Part shown: positions 25,717 to 35,527 of the stretch, piece by piece | Layout: every line of letters starts with the position of its first letter | Numbering within the stretch: position 1 is the first letter of the stretch | Origin: Tindallia sp. MSAO_Bac2 | GTDB taxonomy: Bacteria; Bacillota; Clostridia; Peptostreptococcales; Tindalliaceae | Length of the DNA: 45,558 nt | Reading direction: 5' to 3' | NCBI GenBank assembly: GCA_003838145.1 | Contig: QYZZ01000115.1 | Span: 1-45,558 of the forward strand | The notes under the pieces: model-generated | The model's input: only the letters and a program-made list of their open reading frames with translations | The model's database searches: none | What the model was told of the DNA's origin: nothing | Program-made: the position numbers and the translations under genes

Positions 25717-26418
25717 ATGAATAATATACCACGACATATAGCAGTGATTATGGACGGTAATGGCAGATGGGCCAAACAAAGGAATTTGCCAAGGAGTGCC
25801 GGTCATAGAAAAGGTGTTGAAGCCCTTCGTGATGTAGTAAAAAAAGCTTCTGACCTGTCCGTGGAAGTATTAACGGTTTTTGCTTTTTCAACAGAAAACT
25901 GGAAAAGACCTACCGAAGAAGTAGGATTCTTAATGAATCTTCTGCGTGAATATATTCGTAAAGAGTTAGATGAATTACACCAAAACAACGTTAAAATTGT
26001 TACTATTGGTAACCTGTCAACTTTACAACCAGGTTTGCAGGAAGATATCAGTGCTGCGATTAAAAAAACGAAGCAAAACAGTGGGTTGATTTTTAATATA
26101 GCCCTAAATTATGGTGGAAAGGATGAAATTGCCAGAGCTGTTACCAAAATGTTAAAAGAAGAAAACATTGAAGACTTATCGACGGTTGATAAGATACAGA
26201 AGGCTATGGAAAAATATCTTGATACATATGGATTGCCAGAACCTGATTTGTTAATTCGAACAAGCGGTGAAATGAGAATTAGCAATTTTTTAATTTGGCA
26301 ACTAGCTTATGCGGAGTTTTATTTTACGGATACGTTATGGCCGGACTTTAATGGTCAGGAACTTGTAAAAGCAATTGACCAATATAATAATCGATCAAGA
26401 AGGTTCGGCGGGTTATAA
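25717..26418 (+). CDS. uppS: Undecaprenyl diphosphate synthase
   Basis: This cis-prenyltransferase makes the C55 carrier lipid precursor for cell wall synthesis. Motifs: IMDGNGRWAK with catalytic Asp13, GHRKGVEALRDVV, FAFSTENWKRP, and PDLLIRTSGEMRISNFL, ending with the RRFGGL tail. The 233 residues are slightly shorter than most relatives. ATG 25717 follows GAGGAGGTG; GTG 25708 lies in that site. cdsA starts 16 bases after the stop. Confidence 0.95.
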   Translation: MNNIPRHIAVIMDGNGRWAKQRNLPRSAGHRKGVEALRDVVKKASDLSVEVLTVFAFSTENWKRPTEEVGFLMNLLREYIRKELDELHQNNVKIVTIGNLSTLQPGLQEDISAAIKKTKQNSGLIFNIALNYGGKDEIARAVTKMLKEENIEDLSTVDKIQKAMEKYLDTYGLPEPDLLIRTSGEMRISNFLIWQLAYAEFYFTDTLWPDFNGQELVKAIDQYNNRSRRFGGL

Positions 26419-26434
26419 CCGAAGGGGGTTCCTT

Positions 26435-27226
26435 ATGATTAAACGTATTATTACAACTGTCATCGGCCTTCCTGTTTTATTCATTATTTTACATTTGGGA
26501 AATCCATATTTGCTGCCGGCACTATTTATTGTGACAGTTTTAGGATTAAATGAATTTTACGATGCTTCTGCCTCAATTGGTATCAGACCAATAAGTTGGG
26601 CAGGTTATTTAATTACCGTCATATATTATTATTTATTATTCATTGGTGTAAGCATACCTGGTGGTATAGCCCTTACGGTTCTATTGGTAATAATTAGCCT
26701 TTCATTTCAGGTTTTTCATAAAAATCCACATAGTATACAGGACATCAGCTTTACTTTATTCGCAGTTGTATATGTTGTTTTTACGATCAGCCACCTCGTG
26801 CTCATTGATCAGTTAACAACAAAAAACCTGATTTGGTTGGTTTTTATTATTGCCTGGAGCTGTGATACCTTTGCATATCTGACAGGGTTAACTATTGGAA
26901 AGCATAAATTGTGTCCATCTGTCAGCCCTAAAAAGACAGTCGAAGGTGCTATAGGAGGAGTATTCGGCTCTGTTATCGGTTGTGTGATTTTTTCGTGGTT
27001 TATAATGCCCAACTATATAGTATTAAATGCTATAATGGGTTTTGGTGGTGCTATTCTGTCACAGTTTGGTGACTTGTCAGCTTCCTCCGTTAAGCGGTAC
27101 TTTGGGATTAAAGATTTTGGAAATCTTTTTCCCGGCCACGGTGGCATTCTTGATCGATTTGACAGCATTTTATTCACAGCGCCTTACGTCTTTTACTATC
27201 TCCAGTGGATTAATCAGATTAACTAG
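26435..27226 (+). CDS. cdsA: Phosphatidate cytidylyltransferase
   Basis: CdsA makes CDP-diacylglycerol from phosphatidic acid and CTP, the branch point for phospholipids. The 263-residue protein has about seven membrane helices and the signature near the C-terminus with SASSVKRYFGIKDFGNLF and PGHGGILDRFDS. ATG 26435 has AAGGGGG upstream; an in-frame ATG at 26375 inside uppS would add a hydrophilic stretch not expected in this family. Confidence 0.94.
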   Translation: MIKRIITTVIGLPVLFIILHLGNPYLLPALFIVTVLGLNEFYDASASIGIRPISWAGYLITVIYYYLLFIGVSIPGGIALTVLLVIISLSFQVFHKNPHSIQDISFTLFAVVYVVFTISHLVLIDQLTTKNLIWLVFIIAWSCDTFAYLTGLTIGKHKLCPSVSPKKTVEGAIGGVFGSVIGCVIFSWFIMPNYIVLNAIMGFGGAILSQFGDLSASSVKRYFGIKDFGNLFPGHGGILDRFDSILFTAPYVFYYLQWINQIN

Positions 27227-27258
27227 GGTATTAATTAAGATAGAAGGAGTGTGTTTAA

Positions 27259-28410
27259 TTGAAAAACATTAGTATCCTTGGATCGACTGGATCTATCGGT
27301 AAACAGACTTTAGATGTAGTACGACAGCATCCGGATTCGTTTCAAGTTGAAGCTATGACAGCTCACCGAAATAAAGACCTGTTATTAGAGCAGATTTATG
27401 AATTTAAGCCTGCTATTGCCTCTATTACATCTAAAGAAGATGCGGAATGGCTTAAAGCCAATGCCGGTTCTGAAACAACCATCTATCATGGTATGCAAGG
27501 CATCATTGAAGCTGCTACTTGTACAGCTGCAGACCTGGTATTAAACTCACTGGTTGGCAGTATGGGGTTGCTCCCGACCTGCCAAGCAATAAAAGCCGGA
27601 AAAACCCTGGCACTGGCCAATAAAGAATCTCTTGTTGCTGGTGGAAGCCTTGTGATGAAACTGGCAAAAATACATAATGTTGATATTCTGCCCGTTGATA
27701 GTGAACACTCTGCTATATTTCAATGCTTGAGAGGAGAAAATACCAGGCAGGTCAGCAGAATTATTTTGACGGCTTCAGGTGGACCGTTTCGCACTTTAGA
27801 TAAAAATCAAATAGAATCAATGGATCCCTCCTGCGCATTAAAACATCCCAACTGGAGCATGGGTCAGAAAATTACCATCGATTCTGCAACCATGATGAAT
27901 AAAGGCCTGGAAGTCATAGAAGCAAAATGGTTGTTCAACCTGAATTCCAATCAGATAGATGTCTTAATTCACCCGGAAAGCATCATTCACTCTATGGTTG
28001 AATTTGTTGATACATCAGTTATTGCACAGCTTGGACTGCCGGATATGCGTGTGCCTATTCAATTCGCGATTTCGTACCCGGAAAGGATACCGTTAAAAAC
28101 TGAAAAATTGAATTTATCAAGTCTGTCACAACTTAACTTTGAAGAGGCAGATATGGATCGTTTTCCCAATTTAAAGCTTGCCTTTAATGCCATGGACATA
28201 GGCGGTACCATGCCTTGTGTGCTCAATGCCGCAAACGAACATCTTGTTCCCATGTATTTAGAAGGTAAGGTCAGTTTTTATCAAATGGCTCACATAATTG
28301 AAAAAACCATGCATAAACATAAATCATTTGTTTACGAATCCGTTCAGGAACTGCATGAAGTAGAAGAATGGGTAGAAGAACAGATTAATGCGATGGTTCA
28401 GGAATTATAA
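27259..28410 (+). CDS. dxr: 1-deoxy-D-xylulose 5-phosphate reductoisomerase
   Basis: Dxr catalyses the committed NADPH-dependent step of the MEP isoprenoid pathway. The NADPH-binding start ILGSTGSIGKQTLDVV, LANKESLVAGG, the metal-binding PVDSEHSAIFQCL, and HPNWSMGQKITIDSATMMN are all present. Length, 383 residues, is normal. TTG 27259 is the start, 10 bases after AAGGAG. With ispG it provides two pathway steps in this operon, supplying farnesyl precursors for UppS. Confidence 0.96.
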   Translation: MKNISILGSTGSIGKQTLDVVRQHPDSFQVEAMTAHRNKDLLLEQIYEFKPAIASITSKEDAEWLKANAGSETTIYHGMQGIIEAATCTAADLVLNSLVGSMGLLPTCQAIKAGKTLALANKESLVAGGSLVMKLAKIHNVDILPVDSEHSAIFQCLRGENTRQVSRIILTASGGPFRTLDKNQIESMDPSCALKHPNWSMGQKITIDSATMMNKGLEVIEAKWLFNLNSNQIDVLIHPESIIHSMVEFVDTSVIAQLGLPDMRVPIQFAISYPERIPLKTEKLNLSSLSQLNFEEADMDRFPNLKLAFNAMDIGGTMPCVLNAANEHLVPMYLEGKVSFYQMAHIIEKTMHKHKSFVYESVQELHEVEEWVEEQINAMVQEL

Positions 28411-28450
28411 AGATCTAACAGGATTTTAGGATTTTAAGGAAGGTGTATTT

Positions 28451-29452
28451 ATGACAACTGCTATTGTAGCAATTTTTGTATTTGGATTGCTTGTTTTCTT
28501 CCACGAGTTGGGACACTTTGCTGTAGCGAAGTATGTTGGTATAAAAGTGCATGAATTTGCTATTGGAATGGGTCCAAAAGTATTGCATCGAAAAAAAGAA
28601 GAAACCCTTTATTCTATTCGTGCGTTTCCAATAGGAGGCTTTGTTCGAATGGAGGGTGAAGACGAAAGCTCTGAAACAGAAAATAGTTTTGGACAAAAGA
28701 CTGTTGGACAGAGGATTAGCGTCATATTAGCAGGACCTTTGATGAACTTTGTATTGGGCTTTCTTTGTTTCTTCATGATTTTTGTAGCCATTGGAGTGCC
28801 TTCTACTCAGATAGATCAAATAATTCCGGACTCTCCTGCGGCTTCTGTTGGTCTTCAGGAAAAAGATAGGGTTATCAGTATACAGAACGAGGAGATAAAT
28901 GACTGGGATCAGTTAGTAACCAGGATATCCGAGGCAGAAGGCAGAACCATCAACATAGAAGTGCTAAGGAATAATGAAACCATCATGTTTGAGGTTACTC
29001 CCGAAGTTGACAGTGAAACCGGGAGAGCAATGATTGGTATTGTACCGGGAAGTGAAACTTCGGTGACCGGTGCTTTGGCAAATAGCTACCATCAAACCAG
29101 GTTTATTTTCACTGAAATCTTTAATTTTCTCCAGCAACTTATTAGGGGACAGGCAGATACGGCAGATGTTGCAGGGCCGGTGGGTATCATCAGCCTCGTC
29201 GGTCAGGCCAGCCGTTCCGGCTGGATTGATGTGGTTGGTCTTGCAGGCCTTATCAGTATTAACCTGGGAATAATGAACCTGCTTCCCATCCCCGCCCTAG
29301 ATGGAAGTAGAATCATTTTTCTGGTTTTAGAAGGTTTGCGCGGAAAACCCATAGATCCAGAAAAAGAAGCCCTTGTTCATATGGTGGGTATAACGTTGCT
29401 GATGATGTTAATGATTGCCATAACCTACAAAGATATTCTAACTTTTTTCTAA
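28451..29452 (+). CDS. rseP: Site-2 metalloprotease RseP/RasP
   Basis: This membrane-embedded zinc protease cleaves anti-sigma factors and remnant signal peptides within the membrane. The active-site motif HELGH is at residues 18-22, a PDZ domain occupies about 110-185, and the third zinc ligand lies in NLLPIPALDGSR. Four membrane helices are predictable. At 333 residues it is normal for Firmicutes. AAGGAAGG precedes the ATG. Confidence 0.95.
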   Translation: MTTAIVAIFVFGLLVFFHELGHFAVAKYVGIKVHEFAIGMGPKVLHRKKEETLYSIRAFPIGGFVRMEGEDESSETENSFGQKTVGQRISVILAGPLMNFVLGFLCFFMIFVAIGVPSTQIDQIIPDSPAASVGLQEKDRVISIQNEEINDWDQLVTRISEAEGRTINIEVLRNNETIMFEVTPEVDSETGRAMIGIVPGSETSVTGALANSYHQTRFIFTEIFNFLQQLIRGQADTADVAGPVGIISLVGQASRSGWIDVVGLAGLISINLGIMNLLPIPALDGSRIIFLVLEGLRGKPIDPEKEALVHMVGITLLMMLMIAITYKDILTFF

Positions 29453-29483
29453 TTATTAGCTGATGTCAAAGAAGGAGAATAGA

Positions 29484-30542
29484 ATGATCAGAAATAAAAC
29501 AAAATCTATTAAGGTAGGTAACCTTGGTATCGGCGGTACTGATCCTGTTAGCATCCAGTCTATGACCAATACAGATACCAGAGACGTTGATAAAACCGTT
29601 GAGCAAATTTTTGCTTTGGAAAAAATTGGCTGTCAATTGATACGCGTGGCAGTCCCGGATCATGAAGCGGCTTTGGCAATCAAAGAAATAAAAAAGCGCA
29701 TTACAATTCCTTTGGCTGCAGATATTCATTTTGATTATCGATTGGCAATCAAGGCAGTAGAAATGGGCGCCGATAAGCTTCGTATCAACCCGGGGAATAT
29801 TGGTGATTTTTCCCGAGTAAAGGAAATAGCAAAAATATGTAAAGATTATAAAGTGCCAATTCGGATTGGTGTGAATGGTGGTTCTTTAGAAAAAAAATGG
29901 ATTGATAGGTATGGTGGACCAACTTCAACAGCCATGGTGAAAAGCTGTATTGAGTCCGTTGTAAGTATGGAAGATATTGACTTTACTGACATAATTATTT
30001 CTATTAAATCCAGCAATCTAAATACAATGGTTCAGGCCTATCGGTCTATTAGCAATAAAGTTGATTATCCGCTTCACATAGGAGTAACTGAAGCCGGAAC
30101 CATAGAAATGGGAACTATTAAGTCCGCTATTGGTATCGGTAGTCTGCTTTTGGACGGTATCGGCGACACTCTCAGAGTATCGCTGACAGGTTCACCATTA
30201 CAAGAAATAAAGGTAGGCAAACAAATTCTTAACAGTCTGGGACTGCTTCAAAATCAGGTGCAGATTATTTCCTGCCCAACCTGCGGCAGATGCCAGATTG
30301 ATTTGGTTTATCTGGCAGAAGAAATCGAAAAAGCAGTCAGCAAGATTCAAAAGCCTATAAGCGTTGCGGTAATGGGTTGTGCGGTTAATGGACCCGGTGA
30401 AGCTAAAGAAGCGGATATTGGCATTGCAGGTGGAAAAGAATCTGCACTATTATTCCGTAAAGGTAAGATCATTAAAAAATTGAAAGAAAACGAAATCATT
30501 CCAGTTCTGCTGGAAGAAATACAAAAGCTTAACCCTTCGTAA
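29484..30542 (+). CDS. ispG: 4-hydroxy-3-methylbut-2-en-1-yl diphosphate synthase
   Basis: IspG is the [4Fe-4S] enzyme that reductively opens MEcPP to HMBPP, the penultimate MEP pathway step. The TIM-barrel start has VSIQSMTNTDTRDV; the C-terminal cluster cysteines lie in CPTCGRC and MGCAVNGPGEAKEADIG. The 352-residue length is typical of the bacterial form. ATG 29484 is preferred because AAGGAG at 29470-29475 is eight bases upstream; ATG 29463 precedes that site. Confidence 0.95.
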   Translation: MIRNKTKSIKVGNLGIGGTDPVSIQSMTNTDTRDVDKTVEQIFALEKIGCQLIRVAVPDHEAALAIKEIKKRITIPLAADIHFDYRLAIKAVEMGADKLRINPGNIGDFSRVKEIAKICKDYKVPIRIGVNGGSLEKKWIDRYGGPTSTAMVKSCIESVVSMEDIDFTDIIISIKSSNLNTMVQAYRSISNKVDYPLHIGVTEAGTIEMGTIKSAIGIGSLLLDGIGDTLRVSLTGSPLQEIKVGKQILNSLGLLQNQVQIISCPTCGRCQIDLVYLAEEIEKAVSKIQKPISVAVMGCAVNGPGEAKEADIGIAGGKESALLFRKGKIIKKLKENEIIPVLLEEIQKLNPS

Positions 30543-30559
30543 ATAGGAGGAAACACCAG

Positions 30560-33500
30560 ATGAATAAAAAGACATATACCCTGGATTATCTTTTCCAGCA
30601 TTTTGGCATGACTGCCGAAGAAAGCTGGCTGAAAACATGCATAGTAGAACGAGTACAGTTCTATTCAAATACCAGTAAAATGAATTTGCAGCTATCTTTT
30701 ACCCATGAACCAACCATCAGCCAACTGGAATATCAGCTAAACATGTTAAAAGAACATTTAAAGCTGCAATTTCCAGTCACATATAGTACAAAAGACATAA
30801 TGGGAATCTCAGATATCTGCGACCTACATAACTCCGATGTCTTTCTGAATAACCTAGTTTATTTTGTGGGAAAAAAAATGCCAGTTTCCACCACTCTTAA
30901 TGACAGAATCAATATTGAAATACATCATAAAAACCTGAACCTTTATGTTAAGGATCAGGTTTTCTATGATAAAGCCAAAGAGAGAAATCTTGAAAAATGG
31001 ATTAAAGAGTCACTCAAACAAAGTTATGGAATTTCTATACCTTGTCTTATTCACCATGCTAAAACAACTGCTGATTCACAGCATAATTTTTATAAACAGC
31101 GTCAGGACCTTGAGAAGACAATGGTTGAGAAAATAAGGTTTGAAGAGAAACATCATGAAAAGAAAGAAAAACCACCTATAATGGATAAAGCTGCAGATAA
31201 GAAAAAATATGCAAATAAAGCGAAGGACGATAGTTCTGTGCTATGTGGTCGTAAAATTAGTGACCCTCCAATCCCCATCAGTAGTATCACTGAAGAAGAT
31301 ACTTCTGTCGTAATACATGGTGAAATTTTCAATGTTGATCTTCGAACATTAAAAGACGACCGAAAGCTATTTATCATTGACATCACAGACTATACAGGTT
31401 CAATGACAGCAAAACTATTTGAACCGCGCAAAAACGAAAAACCATTGGAAGATCTGATTACAACAGGTACAACGGTGTCCATCAAAGGGTCACTACAATA
31501 CGATCATTATAGCCGTGAAATAAATATGATGATCTCTGATATCAATAAAATAACTATAAAAGAGACTCTGGACAGTGCACCGGAAAAGAGAGTTGAACTT
31601 CACTGCCACACATGTCTTTCACAGATGGATGGTATTTCTTCTCCACGGGATTTATTTGCCTTAGCTGCAAGGTGGAAACACAAAGCGCTTGCTATTACTG
31701 ATCATGGTGTGGTTCAGGCTTTTCCGGAAGTTCATCAGGCTGCGTCTAAGTATGAAGTAAAGCCTATATATGGCATGGAGGGTTATTTAGTTGATGATGA
31801 ACGGAAAATTCTGGAAGGAGAGGGAAATGTCGAATTTACGGATACTTTTGTAGTATTTGACTTGGAAACTACCGGTTTATCAAATGTTCACGATCGCATC
31901 ACCGAAATAGGTGCTGTTAAAGTATCAAATGGAGAGATTATAGATGAATTCAGTACTTTAGTGAATCCGGAATGTAGTATTCCGGAGAGAATTACTAAAT
32001 TAACAGGTATTGATAACGAAATGGTTCGAGAGTCTCCCACCATTGAATCTGTAATTCCTTCCTTTGTTAAGTTTATTAAAAACTGTATTTTAGTAGCACA
32101 TAATGCTGATTTTGACACTGGTTTTCTAAGAGAAAATATGCAAAGATCTGGTTATTTCTTTGACTATCAAATTTTAGACACTCTTAAACTGTCTCGCCAA
32201 TTATTAAAAAACCTAAAAAAATACAAGTTGAATACCATTGCTAAAGAATTGGACGTTAAGCTTGAAAATCACCATCGAGCGGTATACGATGCAAAAGCAA
32301 CAGCTGAAATATTTCTTAAACTAATCCAAAAAATGAAGGACTTAAATATTAATAACTTCATGGAAATGAACCAATTAACTAATAACCAGAAAGATATAAC
32401 CCGTCAAAGAGCAAATCATGTTGTTATATTGGCACAAACCCAGGAAGGCCTTAGAAATCTTTATGAAATTGTTAGTACTTCTCACATGGATTATTTCTAT
32501 AAAAAACCAAGAATACCAAAAAGTTTTCTGAGAAAACATCGCCGGGGGCTTTTAATCGGTTCCGCCTGTCAGGATGGTGAATTATACCAGGCGGTCTTAA
32601 ACCGCGAACTTGAAAAGCGTATAGAGGAAATCGCCTCTTTTTATGACTATCTGGAGATACAACCGGTTAATAATAATACATTTCTTATAGAAAAAGGCTT
32701 TGTTAAAAACATTGACGAATTAAAAAAACATCATCACGATATTGTGAAATTAGCTGAAAAGCTAAATATTCCGGTTGTTGCGACTGGCGATGTTCATTAT
32801 GTATCAAGAAAAGACAATAATTATCGTCAAATTTTACAGGCTGGCATGGGCTTTGATGATATTGAAGAAGACAGCGAGCTACATTTTAAAACTACTGAAG
32901 AAATGCTTCAGGACTTTGCTCATTTAGGGGATAAAAAGGCATATGAAGTAGTCGTAAAAAATACAAATAGCATCGCTGACAAAATTGAAACGTTAAAACC
33001 AGTACCTGATGGAACTTTTCCTCCATCTATTGCTGGCTCTGAAGAGAAATTACGCAGCCTTTGCTACGACAATGCTCATCGTATCTATGGCAAACCTCTG
33101 CCGGAAATTGTTGAAAAAAGGCTTGTTAGAGAGTTAAGTTCAATTATTGATAATGGATATTCTGTCATGTATATGATTTCGCATCAATTAGTCACAAAAT
33201 CCCTTGAAGACGGATATTTAGTTGGATCTCGGGGATCAGTTGGATCATCCTTTGCTGCGACTATGAGTGACATTACAGAGGTTAATCCTTTAGCACCACA
33301 CTATGTATGCCCTAAGTGCCAGCATTCTGTCTTCTTCACAGAAGGAGAATATGAGTCAGGAATTGATTTGCCTGATAAAAGCTGTGAAAATTGCCAATCA
33401 CCTTACAAAAAAGACGGCCATCAGATACCTTTTGAAGTTTTTCTAGGTTTTGAAGGCGATAAAGAACCGGATATCGATCTGAATTTTGCTGGAGAATACC

Positions 33501-34906
33501 AGAGTATAGCCCACCAATATATAGAGGATTTATTTGGCAAAAATCACGTATTTCGGGCAGGTACACTTGGCACTATAGCCAACAAAACAGCGTTTGGCTT
33601 TGTTAAAAAATACAGTGAGGCATTTTCAATTCAAATGAACAATGCAGAGATAAAGAGACTCATTGAAGGTTGTACTGGTGTGAAAAGAACGACTGGACAG
33701 CATCCTGGCGGTGTTATGATAGTTCCCCAGGACAAAGATATTCATGAATTTACTCCAATTCAGCATCCGGCAAACGATTCTGATTCAGGAGTCATCACCA
33801 CACATTTTGATTATAATGCTCTGAGTGGTAAATTACTTAAATTGGACATACTTGGACACGATGTGCCAACAATTATAAGAATGCTGGAAGACTTTACCAA
33901 AACCAATGCGTTAAATATTCCGCTTGACGATCCTGAAACCATGAGTTTATTTCGGAATGTGGATGCCTTAAATCTTGAAGCGGATAGTTGGAAACCCGAA
34001 GTTGGAAGTCTGGGTATCCCTGAGTTTGGCACAAAGTTTGTACGACAGATGCTGCTTGACACAGAACCTACAACTTTTGCTGAACTGGTCCGTATAAGTG
34101 GACTTTCTCACGGAACCGACGTGTGGCTCAATAATGCGCAGGAACTTGTTAGAAATGGTACTGCAGAGTTAAAAGAAGTCATTTGTACCCGCGATGATAT
34201 AATGAACTACCTCATTTTAAAAGACGTTCCATCGAAACAGTCATTTAAAATAATGGAAAAAGTACGCAAAGGAAAAGGATTGACAGATGAAGAAGAGGAG
34301 CTGCTTAAAGAGCATCATGTTCCTAAATGGTATATTGAGTCTTGCAAGAAAATTAAATATATGTTCCCCAAAGCCCACGCTGTTGCTTATGTGATGATGT
34401 CTTTTCGAATAGCATATTATAAAGTACATTATCCAGAAGCTTTCTACGCTTCTTACTTTAGTATGAAAGTAGATGATTTCGATGCAGAACTTGCATTAAA
34501 GGGGATCGATTCAATTATTAAGTTTATGAAAGAGCTCGATAAATCCACACAAAAGCTAACAGCAAAAGAGAAGAACCAGATGGTTGTAATGGAAGTTGTT
34601 GTCGAAATGCTTAGTCGTGGAATAACTCTACTACCTGTCGATCTTTATCAATCACACGCTGAACGCTTTCTGTTAGAGGAAAACAAAGTCAGACCTCCAC
34701 TAACGTCATTGCAGGGGGTTGGGCAGACAGCTGCACGAAAAATAGCAGAAGAAGCTCAAAAAAGGCCATTCTTATCCATCGAAGAGTTGAGAAATAGAAC
34801 GGGTGCATCAAAAGTTGTAATCGAAACCTTAAAAAATCACGGTGCATGTGAGGAATTGCCGGAAACGAACCAGTTATCACTGTTTCAGCTTGATTTACCA
34901 TCATGA
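30560..34906 (+). CDS. polC: DNA polymerase III alpha subunit, PolC type
   Basis: PolC is the essential replicative polymerase of low-GC Gram-positives with built-in proofreading. The 1448 residues hold an N-terminal domain, an OB fold (about 235-345), a PHP domain split around a DEDD 3'-5' exonuclease (Asp434 and Glu436 in FDLETTGL), a zinc-binding module with Cys917 and Cys920 in CPKC, polymerase-palm aspartates Asp971 and Asp973 in PDIDLNF, and fingers and helix-hairpin-helix regions near the C-terminus (PPLTSLQGVGQTAARKI). AGGAGG precedes the ATG. The promoter of the next operon is within its last codons. Confidence 0.97.
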   Translation: MNKKTYTLDYLFQHFGMTAEESWLKTCIVERVQFYSNTSKMNLQLSFTHEPTISQLEYQLNMLKEHLKLQFPVTYSTKDIMGISDICDLHNSDVFLNNLVYFVGKKMPVSTTLNDRINIEIHHKNLNLYVKDQVFYDKAKERNLEKWIKESLKQSYGISIPCLIHHAKTTADSQHNFYKQRQDLEKTMVEKIRFEEKHHEKKEKPPIMDKAADKKKYANKAKDDSSVLCGRKISDPPIPISSITEEDTSVVIHGEIFNVDLRTLKDDRKLFIIDITDYTGSMTAKLFEPRKNEKPLEDLITTGTTVSIKGSLQYDHYSREINMMISDINKITIKETLDSAPEKRVELHCHTCLSQMDGISSPRDLFALAARWKHKALAITDHGVVQAFPEVHQAASKYEVKPIYGMEGYLVDDERKILEGEGNVEFTDTFVVFDLETTGLSNVHDRITEIGAVKVSNGEIIDEFSTLVNPECSIPERITKLTGIDNEMVRESPTIESVIPSFVKFIKNCILVAHNADFDTGFLRENMQRSGYFFDYQILDTLKLSRQLLKNLKKYKLNTIAKELDVKLENHHRAVYDAKATAEIFLKLIQKMKDLNINNFMEMNQLTNNQKDITRQRANHVVILAQTQEGLRNLYEIVSTSHMDYFYKKPRIPKSFLRKHRRGLLIGSACQDGELYQAVLNRELEKRIEEIASFYDYLEIQPVNNNTFLIEKGFVKNIDELKKHHHDIVKLAEKLNIPVVATGDVHYVSRKDNNYRQILQAGMGFDDIEEDSELHFKTTEEMLQDFAHLGDKKAYEVVVKNTNSIADKIETLKPVPDGTFPPSIAGSEEKLRSLCYDNAHRIYGKPLPEIVEKRLVRELSSIIDNGYSVMYMISHQLVTKSLEDGYLVGSRGSVGSSFAATMSDITEVNPLAPHYVCPKCQHSVFFTEGEYESGIDLPDKSCENCQSPYKKDGHQIPFEVFLGFEGDKEPDIDLNFAGEYQSIAHQYIEDLFGKNHVFRAGTLGTIANKTAFGFVKKYSEAFSIQMNNAEIKRLIEGCTGVKRTTGQHPGGVMIVPQDKDIHEFTPIQHPANDSDSGVITTHFDYNALSGKLLKLDILGHDVPTIIRMLEDFTKTNALNIPLDDPETMSLFRNVDALNLEADSWKPEVGSLGIPEFGTKFVRQMLLDTEPTTFAELVRISGLSHGTDVWLNNAQELVRNGTAELKEVICTRDDIMNYLILKDVPSKQSFKIMEKVRKGKGLTDEEEELLKEHHVPKWYIESCKKIKYMFPKAHAVAYVMMSFRIAYYKVHYPEAFYASYFSMKVDDFDAELALKGIDSIIKFMKELDKSTQKLTAKEKNQMVVMEVVVEMLSRGITLLPVDLYQSHAERFLLEENKVRPPLTSLQGVGQTAARKIAEEAQKRPFLSIEELRNRTGASKVVIETLKNHGACEELPETNQLSLFQLDLPS

Positions 34907-34918
34907 TTATGCTATAAT
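34890..34918 (+). promoter_or_regulatory. Sigma-A-type promoter for the rimP-nusA operon, inside the end of polC
   Basis: TTGATT (34890-34895) and TATAAT (34913-34918) are exactly 17 bp apart, with TG at 34910-34911 giving an extended -10. This is one of the best promoter matches in the window. The -35 and spacer overlap the last codons of polC. Initiation near 34925 would give a leader of about 120 bases containing the hairpin at 34979-35001. Confidence 0.75.
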
Positions 34919-34978
34919 TGTTTGTGAAGTAATGAAAGATTTGGATGTTATGACATTAATCGCAGAGTTATTCATGAG

Positions 34979-35013
34979 AAGAGTGGGCCAACCCCACTCT
35001 TTCATTTTCGTTT
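34979..35013 (+). terminator. Leader terminator/attenuator candidate upstream of rimP
   Basis: AAGAGTGGG (34979-34987) pairs with CCCACTCTT (34993-35001) across CCAAC; the downstream TCATTTTCGTTT is U-rich but interrupted. It lies after the promoter at 34890-34918 and before rimP, so it can end polC transcripts and also attenuate the rimP-nusA operon. An imperfect U-tract is typical of NusA-stimulated terminators, and B. subtilis nusA is reported to be autoregulated by such a leader terminator. Confidence 0.65.
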
Positions 35014-35047
35014 AGGCTCTTTTGTTATAAGAACTGGAGGAAGCATA

Positions 35048-35515
35048 GTGAAAAAAAAAGATCTTGAAAGCAATATCGAGAATGTAGTAAAAAAATATTT
35101 GGAATCAGATATTATCGAGCTTGTAGATGTTGAGTTTGTGAAAGAAGGGCCCAATCATTATCTTCGAATTTATATTGATAAACCTAACGGTGTTACTATT
35201 GATGATTGTGAAAATGTTAGTCGGTACGTTGATGAGTACCTTGACATGAATGATGAGCTGATTACCGTGCCATACTATCTGGAAGTATCTTCACCGGGGC
35301 TTGACAGGCCATTAAAGAAACCGGCGGATTTTCAGCGGAGCATTGGTAAACACATTGAGGTTAAATTGTATCAAAACCTTGATGGCAATAAACTTATTCA
35401 GGGTATATTGAAAAACTATGATGATAATGCACTGACAGTCATACTGGAAAATGAAGAAGAGCTGGTACTTGATCACAAACAAATTGCACTGGTAAAACTG
35501 GCCATTATATTTTAG
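35048..35515 (+). CDS. rimP: Ribosome maturation factor RimP
   Basis: RimP assists maturation of the 30S subunit. The 155-residue product has the two-domain RimP pattern: VDVEFVKEGPNHYLRIYIDKPNGVTIDDC, then the LEVSSPGLDRPLKKP hallmark, and an Sm-like C-terminal domain. GTG 35048 starts after TGGAGG. It opens the conserved rimP-nusA-rnpM-ylxQ-infB-rbfA cluster. Confidence 0.95.
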   Translation: MKKKDLESNIENVVKKYLESDIIELVDVEFVKEGPNHYLRIYIDKPNGVTIDDCENVSRYVDEYLDMNDELITVPYYLEVSSPGLDRPLKKPADFQRSIGKHIEVKLYQNLDGNKLIQGILKNYDDNALTVILENEEELVLDHKQIALVKLAIIF

Positions 35516-35527
35516 GAGGCATGAAAG

